DNA of 64,000 bases from Phoma sp. XZ068 (taxonomy: Eukaryota; Ascomycota; Dothideomycetes; Pleosporales; Didymellaceae): contig RBKR01000005.1 of assembly GCA_004835665.1 (NCBI GenBank), positions 1,860,001 through 1,924,000 of the forward strand. Reading direction: 5' to 3'. The translations under genes and the position numbers were made by a program. Shown here in pieces: positions 21,399-33,400 of the stretch; the stretch's first letter is position 1, and each line of letters opens with the position of its first letter. A model generated the notes under the pieces. That model saw nothing but the letters and a program-made list of their open reading frames with translations. It had not been told where the DNA came from and ran no database searches.

Positions 21399-22865
21399 AT
21401 GGCTGCCACAACAGATCATGCAAACCATGAATTTACACACCTACTCAAGCCCCTCAAAATGGGAAAGTTGACCCTAAAGAATCGTGTGGTGATGGCATCC
21501 TTGACGCGGAATCGCGATAGCATCCCAAGAGATAATTTACATGTTCCGTACTACGAGGAACGTGCCGGCTGTGGCCTCATCGTAAGTTTGCTTCGATCTT
21601 TCAGCAGCTTACTTTACTGACTTCTGGGTCTTTCTCGGTGCGTAGCTATCAGAGGCAGCATTGATTTGCCCCCAAGGGACCGAGTGGACGTATATGCCAG
21701 GAATTTATACACCCGAGCACGTGAGTTGCATTCAGACGCGGGACAGTTAGTGGGCTGACTTTGTTATCGACAAAGGTTGCAGGTTGGAAAAAAGTGACAG
21801 ATGCCGTGCACGCGAAAGGTGGGGTTATCTTCTGCCAGTTACACCACGTTGGACGGGTCGCCCATCCAGATACTAGGGTGCAAAGGGCTATTGGTGAGCC
21901 AGTTCCTGGTCCTTCTGATATCCCCGCGCGTGGCGGAAAGTTTCGTAATGTACCAGGCGCTCCAGGATACGTCGCACCTACCCCGATCAACGATCCGTAC
22001 GAATATATTGCCCTCTACGAACATGCCACCAAATGCGCAAAGGAAGCCGGATTCGACGGTGTTGAAATCCACAATGTAAGTTAAGAGTGCAATGAAGTAA
22101 TCGACGATGAAAAGGTTCAGGCGATCTCACATATTCAGGCAAATGGGTACCTGCCTATGCAATTTCTCGAATCTCACAGCAACAACCGTGCAGATGAGTT
22201 TGGAGGTTCTATTCAAAACAGAATGCGGTTCTCTCTTACAATGCTCAAAACCTTGGCAAAGCACTTTCCATATAGTCGAATCGGGATCAAAATAGCCCCT
22301 TGTGGTGGCTACAACGACATGGGCGAGATGGACGACCATGGCAACCCATCCGTTACTAAAGCCAAAGAGACGTATGGCAATTTCTGCACTGAGCTTGAGA
22401 AGTTAGGTTTGGCCTATGTTCAGGTTATGCGATGGTGGGCATCGTATGATCCCATGATAGGCGGAAAGCCCCGAGCTGTTGAGTGGGACCCGATTGCCTA
22501 CTTGCGCCCGATTTTGAAGAACACACTCTTGTTTGGAAACACGGCATTCACTCCAGAGGAAGCCAACAACTGGATTCGGGACGGGAAAATGGATGCTGCC
22601 GTTATTGGCAGGCCACTTCTGTACAACCCTGACTATGTACAGAAGCTAAGCGAAGGTAGAGCGGGCGATATCTATCAAGATCAAGCTGGAGATGAATATT
22701 GGTGGTATAAATGGCGAATGAACGGTGAGTACATCGCCATATGTATTGCTGCCGAATATCTGCTAACATTGGATAGACAAAAGAGACGGGTACCTGGAAT
22801 GGGCTAATCGCTCCACGATGACATATGTAGCCCAGAAAGATGCTTTAAGTTATATCCATGATTAA
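21399..22865 (+). CDS. Old Yellow Enzyme, NADH:flavin oxidoreductase
   Basis: Five exons: 21399-21581, 21646-21720, 21776-22075, 22139-22724 and 22777-22865, 410 residues. It is an FMN-dependent TIM-barrel ene-reductase that reduces activated C=C bonds. Seen in order: LLKPLKMGKLTLKNRVVMASLTRNR (FMN-binding N-terminus), ILSEAALICPQGTEW, GVIFCQLHHVGRV (ligand-binding His region), FDGVEIHNANGYLPMQFLESHSNNRADEFGGS (junction-restored family signature), and the phosphate-binding AAVIGRPLLYNPDYVQKL. The last exon ends DKRDGYLEWANRS. In the usual HGAHGYL position this protein has HNANGYL, the normal fungal OYE form. It could act on an unsaturated ring or acid intermediate in the cluster. It is convergent with the second metallo-beta-lactamase gene. 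Confidence 0.9.
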
Positions 22866-23188
22866 TATACACAGAGTATAACACTTGCAATAACAATTTA
22901 TATACTTTTCTAAATTAGCTTAGGTTTAGAGGTAATTAAGATATATATTAATATTCTTCCTATTGGGTCATGTCTAAGAGAAGCTTATAATACTAGTTAG
23001 ACTCGTTGTTAGAGATAAGTAGTACTATAGAAAGAGTAAGTATATACTCTAAGTAAGATACTATAATAACTAACCAAATATAATTAATAGTAAGAAGTAA
23101 TATATTGGATCTATTAGATCTATTTTTAAAGAGTAGAGTTTTACTACTAATTCTTTTCCAAGCTCTAAGGATATATATTATTGCTAAA
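22866..23188. repeat. AT-rich, RIP-like remnant
   Basis: Strongly TpA-rich sequence with few CpA/TpG dinucleotides, sharply different from both neighbours. Probably a small decayed repeat between two gene 3' ends. No LTR of the window's chromovirus family is recognised in it. Confidence 0.5.
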
Positions 23189-24205
23189 TTATAAACTACT
23201 AGGAAAGTATAAGTTCTGCTCTAGTGCTTTGTCTGCCCAAGCAGCGTCATGTGTAAAGATAACTTGTACGTCACCGAAAGATGTTTTGCCTTGGCTAAGC
23301 TCTCTGATCAGAGTTAAGGTTTGCTCTGCGAGAGCTTTGTCGGCGTGAATGCAGCAGACAGTGTGGATATCACTAGGGTCACTCCAAACGGCTATCTCTT
23401 TTTCTCCTGTCAAAAGTCGCGAATCATGGCACGCATCACCTGCCAAGTAAGCGTACCTTTGTCCTTGAAGCCTGCACAAAAGGTTGAGATGGCCTGGTAG
23501 GTGACCTGGAGCTGAAACGACCAGCAAACTGCCGTCTCCGAAAACGTCCAACGTCGAAGGCAAGATGCCTCTCCGCTTCCACTGCTGCCGCCGTACCATG
23601 TTGTCGATCAGGGAAAAAGGATCACCCTGGCTGACTGTTGACTCCGTTGAATATTCAGCGGCCAAGGGAGCGGATGACACGGGAGAGGAGCTACTGCTGA
23701 CAGCATGTAGTTCAATGGTCCTGTCTGAAGGGAGCAGATCACGTTCGAAATGGCTGTGACTTCCATTCTTCAACTGCGTTGTTCCGTTGAGGAGGCTCAA
23801 GGTACCATTACCGACAACGAACGTGGATTCGGGGTAATCTGAAGGGGTGCCCACATGATCCCAATGGACGTGACTGAAGATTACAAAGTCGATGTCTTTG
23901 GCGGAAATTCCACCTTTCTGTAATGAGGACAGCGCATCTGGAAATCCTGACAGTGGCTGCCTGGTGAAAGCATGATTGCGGATTTTCTCGCTGTATTTAG
24001 AGATGTTCCGGCGGATGCCGAGATCGAATAGAACCCGTGTAGTCTTCGAAGTCGATAATGATGTGTGTTGTATCAGAAATGATAGAGAGGGAACAGTCTT
24101 TCGCGAGTCGTTTTTGTCAAGAGGTGTAACGAAGAAACGCTCGGGCAGCGTAAGATGGCCAGCTTGTAGCGGATGGACGGTAACATATGCAGATTCCACA
24201 AACAT
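23189..24205 (-). CDS. Metallo-beta-lactamase-fold hydrolase (lactonase/lactamase-like), copy 2
   Basis: Intronless, 338 residues; start chosen at the ATG at 24,205 because the longer open frame begins at TTG. Zinc ligands: H-x-H-x-D-H in VIFSHVHWDHVGTPSDYP, His in APGHLPGHLNLL, Asp in YLAGDACHDSRLL and a late His in FTHDAAW. VLFDLGIRRNISKYSEK precedes the motif as in AHL-lactonase-like fungal proteins. It is related to the 18,974 gene in fold and layout but has no introns and has a Ser-rich insertion near residues 175-195. Two such enzymes in one cluster suggest successive ring-opening or different substrates. Confidence 0.87.
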   Translation of the reverse strand: MFVESAYVTVHPLQAGHLTLPERFFVTPLDKNDSRKTVPSLSFLIQHTSLSTSKTTRVLFDLGIRRNISKYSEKIRNHAFTRQPLSGFPDALSSLQKGGISAKDIDFVIFSHVHWDHVGTPSDYPESTFVVGNGTLSLLNGTTQLKNGSHSHFERDLLPSDRTIELHAVSSSSSPVSSAPLAAEYSTESTVSQGDPFSLIDNMVRRQQWKRRGILPSTLDVFGDGSLLVVSAPGHLPGHLNLLCRLQGQRYAYLAGDACHDSRLLTGEKEIAVWSDPSDIHTVCCIHADKALAEQTLTLIRELSQGKTSFGDVQVIFTHDAAWADKALEQNLYFPSSL

Positions 24206-24775
24206 CCTCAATTCAATTTTTTCAGTGCAACAATACTTGCGTAAATATTAGGCTTGTTTGTTGTCTTCAAAAACGAACTTTGAAGGGGGTGTAGAATGCA
24301 CACGGTATTGTCAAGGTTGTGGGTGGTCAAACACAGGAGGTAAGTAAGGTTATAATGGGGTAATGGGGTAACTCGCGAATCAATAAGGAATGCGCATTAC
24401 GATGTCCAATGACACATTTATCTGACAAGAAATTCCCTATTTGCATCAGCATGGGGATCTCTGCCGTGGAGTTGTTTAGCTGCTAGACTCTGCTCCTGTT
24501 GGTGTGGGTATAGAATGTCCGAAAGGGCAAATCATACAATGTGGCGTCACGATATGCTTTGGAGACATTTCAGGGGTAAGGTGGGGTAAACCGATTGTAC
24601 TAAGCGCTGCACCTGGCAATTCCATCGGCTATGTGGAGCTTTTTCTCCCCCTACAACGTTGGGGTAGCATTGCGAGTTGGCAACCCCACTGGAAAATGAC
24701 ATTTCGAGATTCTGATTAAACACAGATGACAGATAGATTGCCTGCGCACGCGTGATATGGCCATGATAACACTCT
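24206..24775. promoter_or_regulatory. Intergenic region with four GGGGTAA motifs
   Basis: GGGGTAA on the plus strand at 24357-24363 and 24365-24371 (a direct pair, about 150 bp upstream of the lactonase-like gene) and again at 24573-24579 and 24583-24589, plus GGGGTA near 24,660. This is the densest cluster of the motif in the window. No gene is supported. Confidence 0.5.
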
Positions 24776-27447
24776 TCAAGACTGATCGAAGTCTTCCTGT
24801 GATTCGAGTTGTAGTCGCAGACGATCTCCGACAATGGCGAAGCTGCGTCCAACCACATGTACCACTTGAAACACGTGGACGCCTTTAAAGATCTCGGCCC
24901 ACAGACAGATCGTATAAGCCGCCAATCTACGAATTGCAGTGAGTTCGTCATCATTGTCTCGAAATCCGTGTCCCAAATCAGTCTCGAGCACTAAGCTCTT
25001 GAGCATGCGAAGCAACTTTTTTTCGTCTTCGCGCAAGACGTTAAAGCCATCGGTCCGCACACACTCAGCCACAACAGCTAACCATCGACCCAGCAGAAAT
25101 GCACATTCCAGGTTGGCCAGAGAATGTACAATGCTCCAGTGTTGCGTATGTGTTCGTGCAACAAACGGAATTCCTCTACTAACAGGTATGCTGAGCGCGT
25201 GGATGCATTGAAGTACAGCGCGGTCAACATGTGCGGACCGTGTCAAAACTTGCACATTCTCATCCATGAACGATCGGGCAATGCAGTGGGGATCGCGCGA
25301 GTCCAGCTTGAGGTTGGGTCCTAGATCCGCGTTAAGTCGGGCATAGGCTATTCGGAGCAGTGCGGTTGAATTGAAACCCATGGGACCTTTGGGGGACATG
25401 GGGTCAAGAGTTGATTCGCATGTCGTTTCCCAAGATTTTTGCCAAGCTCGAAGCGCTGTTTCGAACGCTTTCAGAGCCTCCAGTTGCAACGAAGGAGACT
25501 CAGGCGCCTGGTAGCTGTGAGCGTGTCGCTCGAAGAATATTTGCTGGACTATGGCGTGAATTAAAACATAATTCCCAAAAGCCGAAATTTGCGAGCTCCT
25601 ATGAATTTGCTGTCCACATAGCAATTGGCGAAGCGTGGTCTGAAAACACAGCTCTTGAGATCTGTGTTCCCCTTGCGCGTAGCTCCACTTAAGGGCCGTC
25701 GTTGCTTTCCATCCCTGTCCAGAGTAAGGTAAAAATATAGCTATTTCCTGGTTAAGGATCATCGGTGGGACATTAAAGGCGATGCTCTGGAGGTTGAATA
25801 TGATATAGGCGGCGAAAAGTGTCCGCCTTCTCTCTTCGTAAGGGATCCAATCCGACCATTCAATTTCAGTAGGTATCTGCTCCGGTACCGATATCCCTTG
25901 TCTCCGCGTGAGAACTGCCAGTTGGCCAGCCATCTCCAATGCTTCTGGCACTAGTGGCTTATCCGCCCACGAAGACATGGCTGTAAGTATCAGAAGGGCT
26001 TGCATAGTCCGGAGTTCGCCGTCCTCGCCACTAGAGCATGCATTTGGGCTATTCCTACGATCGCCACTTTGTTGGTCAAACTCAGGCTGCACCTGGGAAC
26101 CCAGAGTTGGTCCTGAGTCGCTGAAATTGACATATCTGGGTGAGCTGGCCATCAGCTGTTCGGACAGCTGCTGCCTAGACAGCTGCAGCTTGTAGTTAAT
26201 GATTGCCTTGGAAGCAAAGTACAGTGCGTATCCCTTTGCATGCTCAAACTTGTACAACGCACCGACGCTGGCAATAGCGAGTAGCAACTCCGGCGCCATA
26301 GTCGCAGGTGAAACAGTTGGAACATGTAAAAATGGTAAATGTTCATGGAAACCACGGAAATAACCCTCGATGAATCGTGAAAGGGTATACCGAGTCGGAA
26401 ATGAGAATCCGGTGGATAAGAGTTTTCGATAAGGCAACAAAGCGCTCTGAAGCTGCTCGTACGCAAATGTGGATATTCGCCAAGGGCATACTACATCAGC
26501 CTCGTTCACAGCATGTAAGTCTGGATCAAGCGGCCACTCAATGGGGTGCGACCCATTCACCGGATTCCCTGAGATGAATGGTGTGCTATTCGAGGATATG
26601 AACGCGGTCTGGGGCATCGGAAGACTGGAATTCCCCGCTGGAGATTGTAAGGTAGTGTCGTTGACTTGACGCATGTCAGCGCAGTTTTCCGATAACTGAG
26701 TTAGCGAGTAGTCCGTGTTGAAGAAAGCCGCAGGTAAAAATTCGTTGAATCCGTATTCGTTACTCCACAAGAAGTCCAAGGCTATGGTGCTTGACAATTC
26801 TGTAGTAGACTCTAAAATCAGTGGTGCACTGAGGCGGTCAATTCCATGATCAAACGGTACTGCGGTTGGCATCGGCAGCCCCATAGCGGTAGGGACAAAA
26901 TCATCATAACTTTGAGGTTGCGAAGAGGCTGCAATTTCTGGTAGTGGAAGTTGACAAGTAGCATCGAGGTTGTGTGCGAGATCAGTGACGCCACTGATGG
27001 GAGGTCCTTCGTCGAGGTCGTTGTTACAAAGCCTCGTGCGGGTTGTTCGAGCTGTACTGTAGCATGGTGGAGCCGCGTGGGTGCTTGCAGGTTCATCGAC
27101 CGCGTCCGCATCCGTATCCGCTCGAGGATGAGTAAGACGAGCGTGTCGCACAAGGAGATCACTGCGCTCATCATCAGGAGGATGTATCTCTGAGATAGGT
27201 AGTTTGGAGCAACCCACCGTCTAGCAAACTCCGCACCACATGTACACTTGAAAGGTTTTTCGAGAGTGTCTAAGCTTTCAGCTGCAGTAAGTTGCTGTTC
27301 CTTAAGACCAACGGCTCCCAGAAAACTTTAATTTACCATGTAGCACTTACGAATACGTTCGTGTCGTTGTAGATGCTCTAGCCTCTTGAACTGCTTGTTA
27401 CAGAACCTGCATGGTGCAATCTGATACCGCGGCCTCCCTCTCGCCAT
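24776..27447 (-). CDS. C2H2 zinc-finger / fungal-specific transcription factor
   Basis: Three exons: 27351-27447, 27218-27269 and 24776-27161 (introns 81 and 56 bp), 844 residues. The first exons, too short to stand alone, encode two C2H2 fingers: CRFCNKQFKRLEHLQRHERIH and, split by the second intron, CTCGAEFARRDLLVRHARLTH, the paired form found in many fungal regulators. A low-complexity acidic linker follows. From about residue 280 the fungal-specific transcription factor domain starts (IEGYFRGFHEHLPFLHVPT, ELLLAIASVGALYKFEH, WIPYEERRRTLFAAYIIFNLQ). It is the only regulator in the cluster and should be nuclear. C2H2 factors often bind G-rich sites, so it is the natural candidate to bind GGGGTAA. 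A TTACCCC (GGGGTAA on its strand) about 106 bp upstream of its own ATG hints at autoregulation. Confidence 0.9.
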
Positions 27448-27927
27448 TGACTGTGCGTCGGCAAAATGATGTTCAAGGTGACAAATGTGGAGAAGACACT
27501 GGTTGTGTTGGGGAAGTCAGGCTGCGACCCTGCAAAGAACACAGCATGATTTTTACCCCGCACGCTAGGATAAAGTGATTTATCAGCTGACGTACGTCCC
27601 AACTTGAGGAATCATCCCTGATTCGTTTCTACGCCAAAGCCTGAATAGCAAATGCAAGCGAGACAGACACAAGAAAAAGCTGTCACCTTGCCTGGAGATC
27701 GTGTACAGTGACTTGACTTAGATTACGCAAAAGCAGAAGTGAGTTCGAAGACCACATGGGCGTCGAGCCAAGCAGCGTAGATTTTGTTTGAGAAGCCGTC
27801 CCGAAGAAAAATTCAATAACTTTTCTTCAGCACCTCATACTCTAAAATGAAGCGTTGTTTTCGGTTTCAATCAAAATCGACCTAACAAGTTCTGGATATT
27901 CGCTCTTTCCTACAAGCAAAAGTTGTC
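27448..27927. promoter_or_regulatory. Promoter of the C2H2 regulator with GGGGTAA motif
   Basis: TTACCCC at 27553-27559 reads GGGGTAA on the regulator's strand. The rest is intergenic to the 3' end of the dehydrogenase gene at 27,928; no other feature is seen. Confidence 0.4.
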
Positions 27928-29246
27928 CTAGCTGAGTTCAAAAACAACCTTGTTGACCTGGTGATACTTAGCAATCTACATGTTTCATTACTCGAATCAA
28001 CGAGGACAAATGTGTCTGCTGGATAAGAAGGGGGAGTTGGGGGGGGGGGGGGTTACCTCCCGCGCATTGAAACGTCTATAAGCCTCCTGTGCTTCCTCTA
28101 GTTTCATCTTCGTGCCGCATAGGAACAGAAGCACATCCTTAAGTTGGACCAACACCTCTAATGCCTCCTCGAAAATGCTTCGTACGGGACATCTGCCAAA
28201 AGCCAAAGTCAAATTCTTTCCATACAACCGTGGTCCTGCTAGGTGTAGTGTCGAAGTGTGAACTCCAACAGAGCTAATGCAGGCAAATGGTCTAGCAATC
28301 TCGATACTTAGATCCAAGGCCGCCGCGCTTCCCACGATCTCCAATACAACATCAGCTCCTCTTCCACCCGTAGCCTGCCTTATAGTTGTAGTGGGATCTT
28401 GGCTCAAACTCAGAGGGATAGCGCCGAGCTGTTTGGCTTCTTGTATACGGCCGGGTACCGAGTCGATGGCATAAACTGTACTGCACATCGTCAATGCAGA
28501 TGCAATGGCACATATACCCACTGGACCGCAACCTATAACGGCACAAACCGTGGTCTGCCGTTCTGAAGGATCAAGGTTTTTTAAGAACCTGGACGCGGCG
28601 AAGTACCTATGTTGATGAGCTTCTAACGGCCGAACGTTGAGCTACATTTAAACTGACCCGGTAGGGAAGATATCGGCCATCAACACAAGTAGTTCCTGCG
28701 GCACAGTGGCTGGAGCTTGAATCATCGTTGTGTCGGCGTTTGGAACGCGGACATAATTTGCTTGGCCCCCAGCAATACTGTTCGGGCCTTGACTGTTGCC
28801 GAAAAGCTCGCCTTTTTCACAGCGACTCGACTGCTTCTTTTGACAGAAGAAGCACTCTCCGCATGCGGTGAAAAATGGTACCTTTGCACAGACCGGTTAG
28901 TTTATGGTCCAAAGCAAGAAGCAATCTAGAATTTCATCTCATCAGTGTCCCAAATGAGTAGCTTTGTACGTACGACGACCTGATCACCTAACTTGAAGTT
29001 TTTGATGCCTGCGCCGATCTCATCGACAATACCAACAAACTCGTGGCCGATAATAAAGTCGGTAGGAATATCCATATGTCCTCTATAGAAATGAAGATCG
29101 CTCCCACATAAAGCCGCTGATTGAACCCGGATGATGCAGTCTGTACGGTCTTTTATAACTGGGCAAGGACGATCCTCAACCTCCACTTTTTCAGTTCCTT
29201 TGAACACAACGGCGCGCATGGTCGAGGGACGAACTGGGTCAGGCAT
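27928..29246 (-). CDS. Zinc-dependent dehydrogenase (MDR family, glutathione-independent formaldehyde / sorbitol dehydrogenase-like), copy 3
   Basis: Four exons: 28974-29246, 28658-28881, 28057-28606 and 27928-27957, 358 residues. Splicing joins LGDQVV to VPFFTACGECFFCQKKQSSRC, restoring the four-cysteine structural zinc lobe, and gives NAREVNKVVFELS as a clean C-terminus. Catalytic ligands: Cys in ALCGSDLHFYRGH and His-Glu in IIGHEFVGIVDEIG. The nucleotide motif is GCGPVGICAIASAL. The last intron begins GTAACC and runs straight into a 14-base homopolymer, so naive gene calls would read into a poly-proline tail. The reaction is NAD-dependent oxidation of an alcohol or aldehyde adduct. Confidence 0.87.
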
Positions 29247-29982
29247 AGCTAAGAAGAGCGTTTACTAATAATGACAATTAAACGGCATATAAAGAAAATC
29301 AAGTCAGTATTCCATTAGATAATTTTAAACAATATACTGTATGGTTTTATGATGCTACATATAGTTTGCATTGAAGCGGGGAAATTAATTCTCCAACACT
29401 AATAGCGCTTAAGTATTAGTTGCAGAGCCGTGGGGGAAGCGTACAGTATCTTAGGGGTAAGTATTCACAGCGGGGTACTCGGGTGCAGCGGATCCCCATG
29501 TATCGATATTGAGGGGAACAGTAGTGTATTTGGATGCCAATCAGCTTGATATGCTTATGACCGGTCACGTGCACCTGCTCCACGAACAGATAATGAAGGT
29601 TTTAGCTCACTTCGGGCTTGTCACTTTTCCGATGATTCTGTTCAAAGTACTGCCGCTCAGCTACATACAATTGCTGCCGAATGTCTTCGGGAACGTGGTC
29701 GTGGCTCTTAAACACATCATCTCGCTGGATGTATCTGAAGAGGCTTTGTAAATGGCTCGTGCAGAGTTTGGGTTGTTTCTTGCTAACGAAATCTTGTTAG
29801 TAATACAGTCTACAAGAGTAGGGTGGGCCTAAGTACCGCACAGTGTTTAATTTGTGCTCTGCCTAATACAATATTTACTTATTAGGTATATTATACTTAA
29901 TATAATACTAGATCTTACTTTACTTAATATAAGTATTATAAGTAATATATATAAGAACCTACTTACTTAATAACTAAGCTAT
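29247..29982. promoter_or_regulatory. Promoter with GGGGTAA motif, then entry into the RIP island
   Basis: GGGGTAA at 29454-29460 and GGGGTA at 29472-29477 lie a little over 200 bp upstream of the dehydrogenase start. A plus-strand open frame near 29,509-29,751 has no support. From about 29,870 the sequence becomes RIPped AT-rich DNA, before the first LTR. Confidence 0.4.
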
Positions 29983-30465
29983 TATTATAATCTTAGAGAA
30001 AAAGGTATAGTATAACAAAGTTATAGTTATAGATTAACAGCACAGGGCTAAGAAGACTATATAATATCCTATAATTCTATAGAAATAAACTACGCTAAGA
30101 GTATAAGACAGTATAAGATACTATATATATATTCTATAGAAACTATAAACTACTTATAGAAACTATAGGGCCTCCTCTAGAACTTTATAGAATATTATAA
30201 GAAATATAGGACACTCCTTAGTATATAGTAATTAGGAATACTACTCTTATAGTAGTATATTTAACCTTATTAATTAACTTTATTATTAGAACTTAACTTA
30301 ACTTTTAAGCTAGACAGATTAACTATCTATACTACTTATTATTAACCTTATAGTTATTATAGTATTTTACTAGGTATCTATACTAACTCTCTCCTATACT
30401 AGTACTTATCTAGAGAACTAACCTTAGAAGTATTTATAAGCTTTACTTAGTTTATAACCTTAATA
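29983..30465 (+). repeat. 5' LTR of chromovirus copy 1
   Basis: Begins TATTATAATCTTAGA (RIPped form of TGTTATAATC, preserved in the copy at 47,982) and ends ATAACCTTAATA (from ...CA). 483 bp. Confidence 0.85.
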
Positions 30466-33400
30466 TTTTAAATACCTCTAAGATAAGTACTACTTTAGGA
30501 TCCTATACTACCTCTAGCAACTCTAATATATTATACTATATAGCTAATAATAACCTTAATATAGAAGAGGAGGCCTAGGCCTTTAACTATAGCTTAGTCT
30601 ACCTAGTAGCTAAACCTAAGACCTTTAATAGCACTTAAGAGAAGCTAGAAAACTAGCTTATAAAATTTAATCTATTCTTTATATTCTAAGAAGAACATAT
30701 CTCTAAAGAAAAATAAGTTACTTTTATAGCTATATTTATAAAGAATTATACCTTTACTTAGATTAAGCTCTTTATCTACTATTACTATAGAGAAGGTAGA
30801 TTAACTAATATTAACCTATAGATAGAGAATTTTAACCTATTTAAGAAATAAATTAGACAAGTATTTAGAGTATATAATAAACTAACTATTACTTATTATA
30901 ATATTTAGTATATCTAATAGACTATATTAGCTACTAACTATACTACTAAGTTTTAGTAGCTAGCTATATTTACTAGCTAGAATAATACTATACTAATAAC
31001 TATATTTAGATAAGGCCTTAAGCCTAAGGTTAAGAAAGAGCTTATATAGACTACTATAGTAACTAATATATTTAATAAACTTATTAACAAGTCTATTAGT
31101 ATTAATATTAAGCTCTATAACCTTTAACAGAAACTAAGAGAGAACTCTTATATATAAGTTATAACTTATATTACTTGCCTACCTATAGCTCTATATAACT
31201 AATAGTATAATAATAACTTCTACTATAGATAATATAGTCTCTAATACTAACCTAATATAGGACACTATATTTATAGTAATACTTATAGTAGCTACTATAA
31301 ACCTAAGGCTATAGACCTATCTAATATTAATAAGGGACTAATAAATATAAAGCTATAATAGAATAAAAAAAAGGGATATAGTAATAATAATAGTAATAAG
31401 GATAGAACTTATTATAACTATAGTAAACTAGGCTACTTTACTAAGGATTGCTACTAGAATAAAGTATTTTAATAAATTAATATACTAGTTATAATACTAG
31501 AAGGTAAAGATACTAGTAATAAATAGGAGATTCTTACTAAGAATATAGGGCAACTTATAGAAGACCTAGAATTAGAATATAAAGTAGATACTAAGTATTA
31601 TAGCTTAAGTATTACTAGACCTATAATACTATATTATAAGTCCTAGGCTACCTAGATATCTAATACTAAAAAAATTATACTATAACTACCTAGATAATAC
31701 CTAGAAGATAATAAAGATTAGAATATATTAGTATATTCTACTATAGTATAGTATAAGGTATAATATAATATATACTATTAGAAATATAAGTAGTATAAAG
31801 TTAAGAAAGCTAATAATAAAGTCTATACTAAGTTATATTAAGACTTAATTATCCTCTTTATTAAGGTAGATAATAAAGAGAACTAGTATAATAAGTTATA
31901 TAAGGAATACTAATAATATTATTAACTAGAAGTATATTAGAACTAGAATTATAACTACCTAGAACTTAATTATAGCCTAGACTCTAGAAACCTATACTAT
32001 AGAGTACTATTATAGATAGTATACTACTATAATAGATACTAGATATATTACTTAGAAAAGCTTAATTTAGAATAGTTTCTAAAGAGATATTTATATAAAC
32101 TATAATAGGAAGACTATAAGAAGGACTACTATATACTATACCTAATAGATAAATATAATAATAAATACTTTTCTAGCTAGAATAAGTCTAAGTATAGATA
32201 ATAAGGACTAGTAGTAAATAAGTAATACTTTAATTAGTATTAGCAGACCTACCTTAATCTCTACTATAAGATATATAAAGAAAAAAAGTAAAGTAATAGC
32301 TTTAGATAAGAGAATTCTTTTTTAGAGTAGCACTAGTAGGCGCCTAGAATTAATTTATTAATAATATTAAAAGTAATTACTAACTAATTAAGCTACCTAT
32401 TAAGGTAAATAGAAAATAGATAAAAGTACTCTTAGACTCTAGAGTATAGTTTAATTATATCTCTTTATAAGTAGTATAGCTAGCTAGACTATACTCTACT
32501 TAGAAAATAATACCTTACCTACTTAGAGTAGCTAATAGAGAACTAATACTAGAAGAATTTAAGATTATATATAAGGTAACTATAGTACCCCTCTAGATCT
32601 ATAAATACTATAAGAAAATAACTCTAGATACTTTTAAGATAGCTATTTATAATATTATATTAAGACTTCTCTAGTTAAGAAAGTATAATCTAGATATTAA
32701 TTAGAAGAATTAATAGCTTTTATTAAGTTAATATAGATATAGTACTACTATATTATAGCCTGTATAGTTTATAATATAACTAGTAAATAAAAAGAAGATT
32801 AATAATATTTCTTTAATATATAAGACGTGCTAAGATAGAGTAGTTAACTATATAGATATAGAACACCCTACTAGTTATAAAGTAATAGTTAAGAAAATAG
32901 ATAGTATACCTCTTAATATTCTAGATAAATATAAAAGTTATATAGAACTCTTCTATAATAAGAAGACTATAAAGGTATTATTATAATATAAACTCTAGAA
33001 TTATAAGATTAAGCTCTAGAAAGGAAAGAAACTACCTTTTAGGCCTATATATAGAATATCTAAGAAAGAACTTAGTATACTTAAGAAATATATTAATAAG
33101 AACCTTAAGAAGAGATTTATATAAGAATTAGAATTACTAGTAGAATTTCTAGTCCTCCTTATACTAAAGAAAGATAGTAAATTATAAATATATATTAACT
33201 ACTAGAAACTTAATAATATTATAATTAAGAATTAGTACTTATTACTAAATATTAAAGAATTATAGAATTAGTTATCTAGAGTATAATACTTTACTATACT
33301 TAATTTATATAGAGTGTATAACCTTATATATATAAAAGAAGGCAAAGAATAGAAGACTATATTTAGAATATACTATAGTTATTTTAAGTACTTAGTAATA

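Noticed and set aside
28030..28056. Proline-rich C-terminal extension of the dehydrogenase (TPPPPNSP)
   Set aside because: A good intron (GTAACC donor, GCTAAG branch, CACCAG acceptor) replaces it with a family-like C-terminus ending VNKVVFELS.
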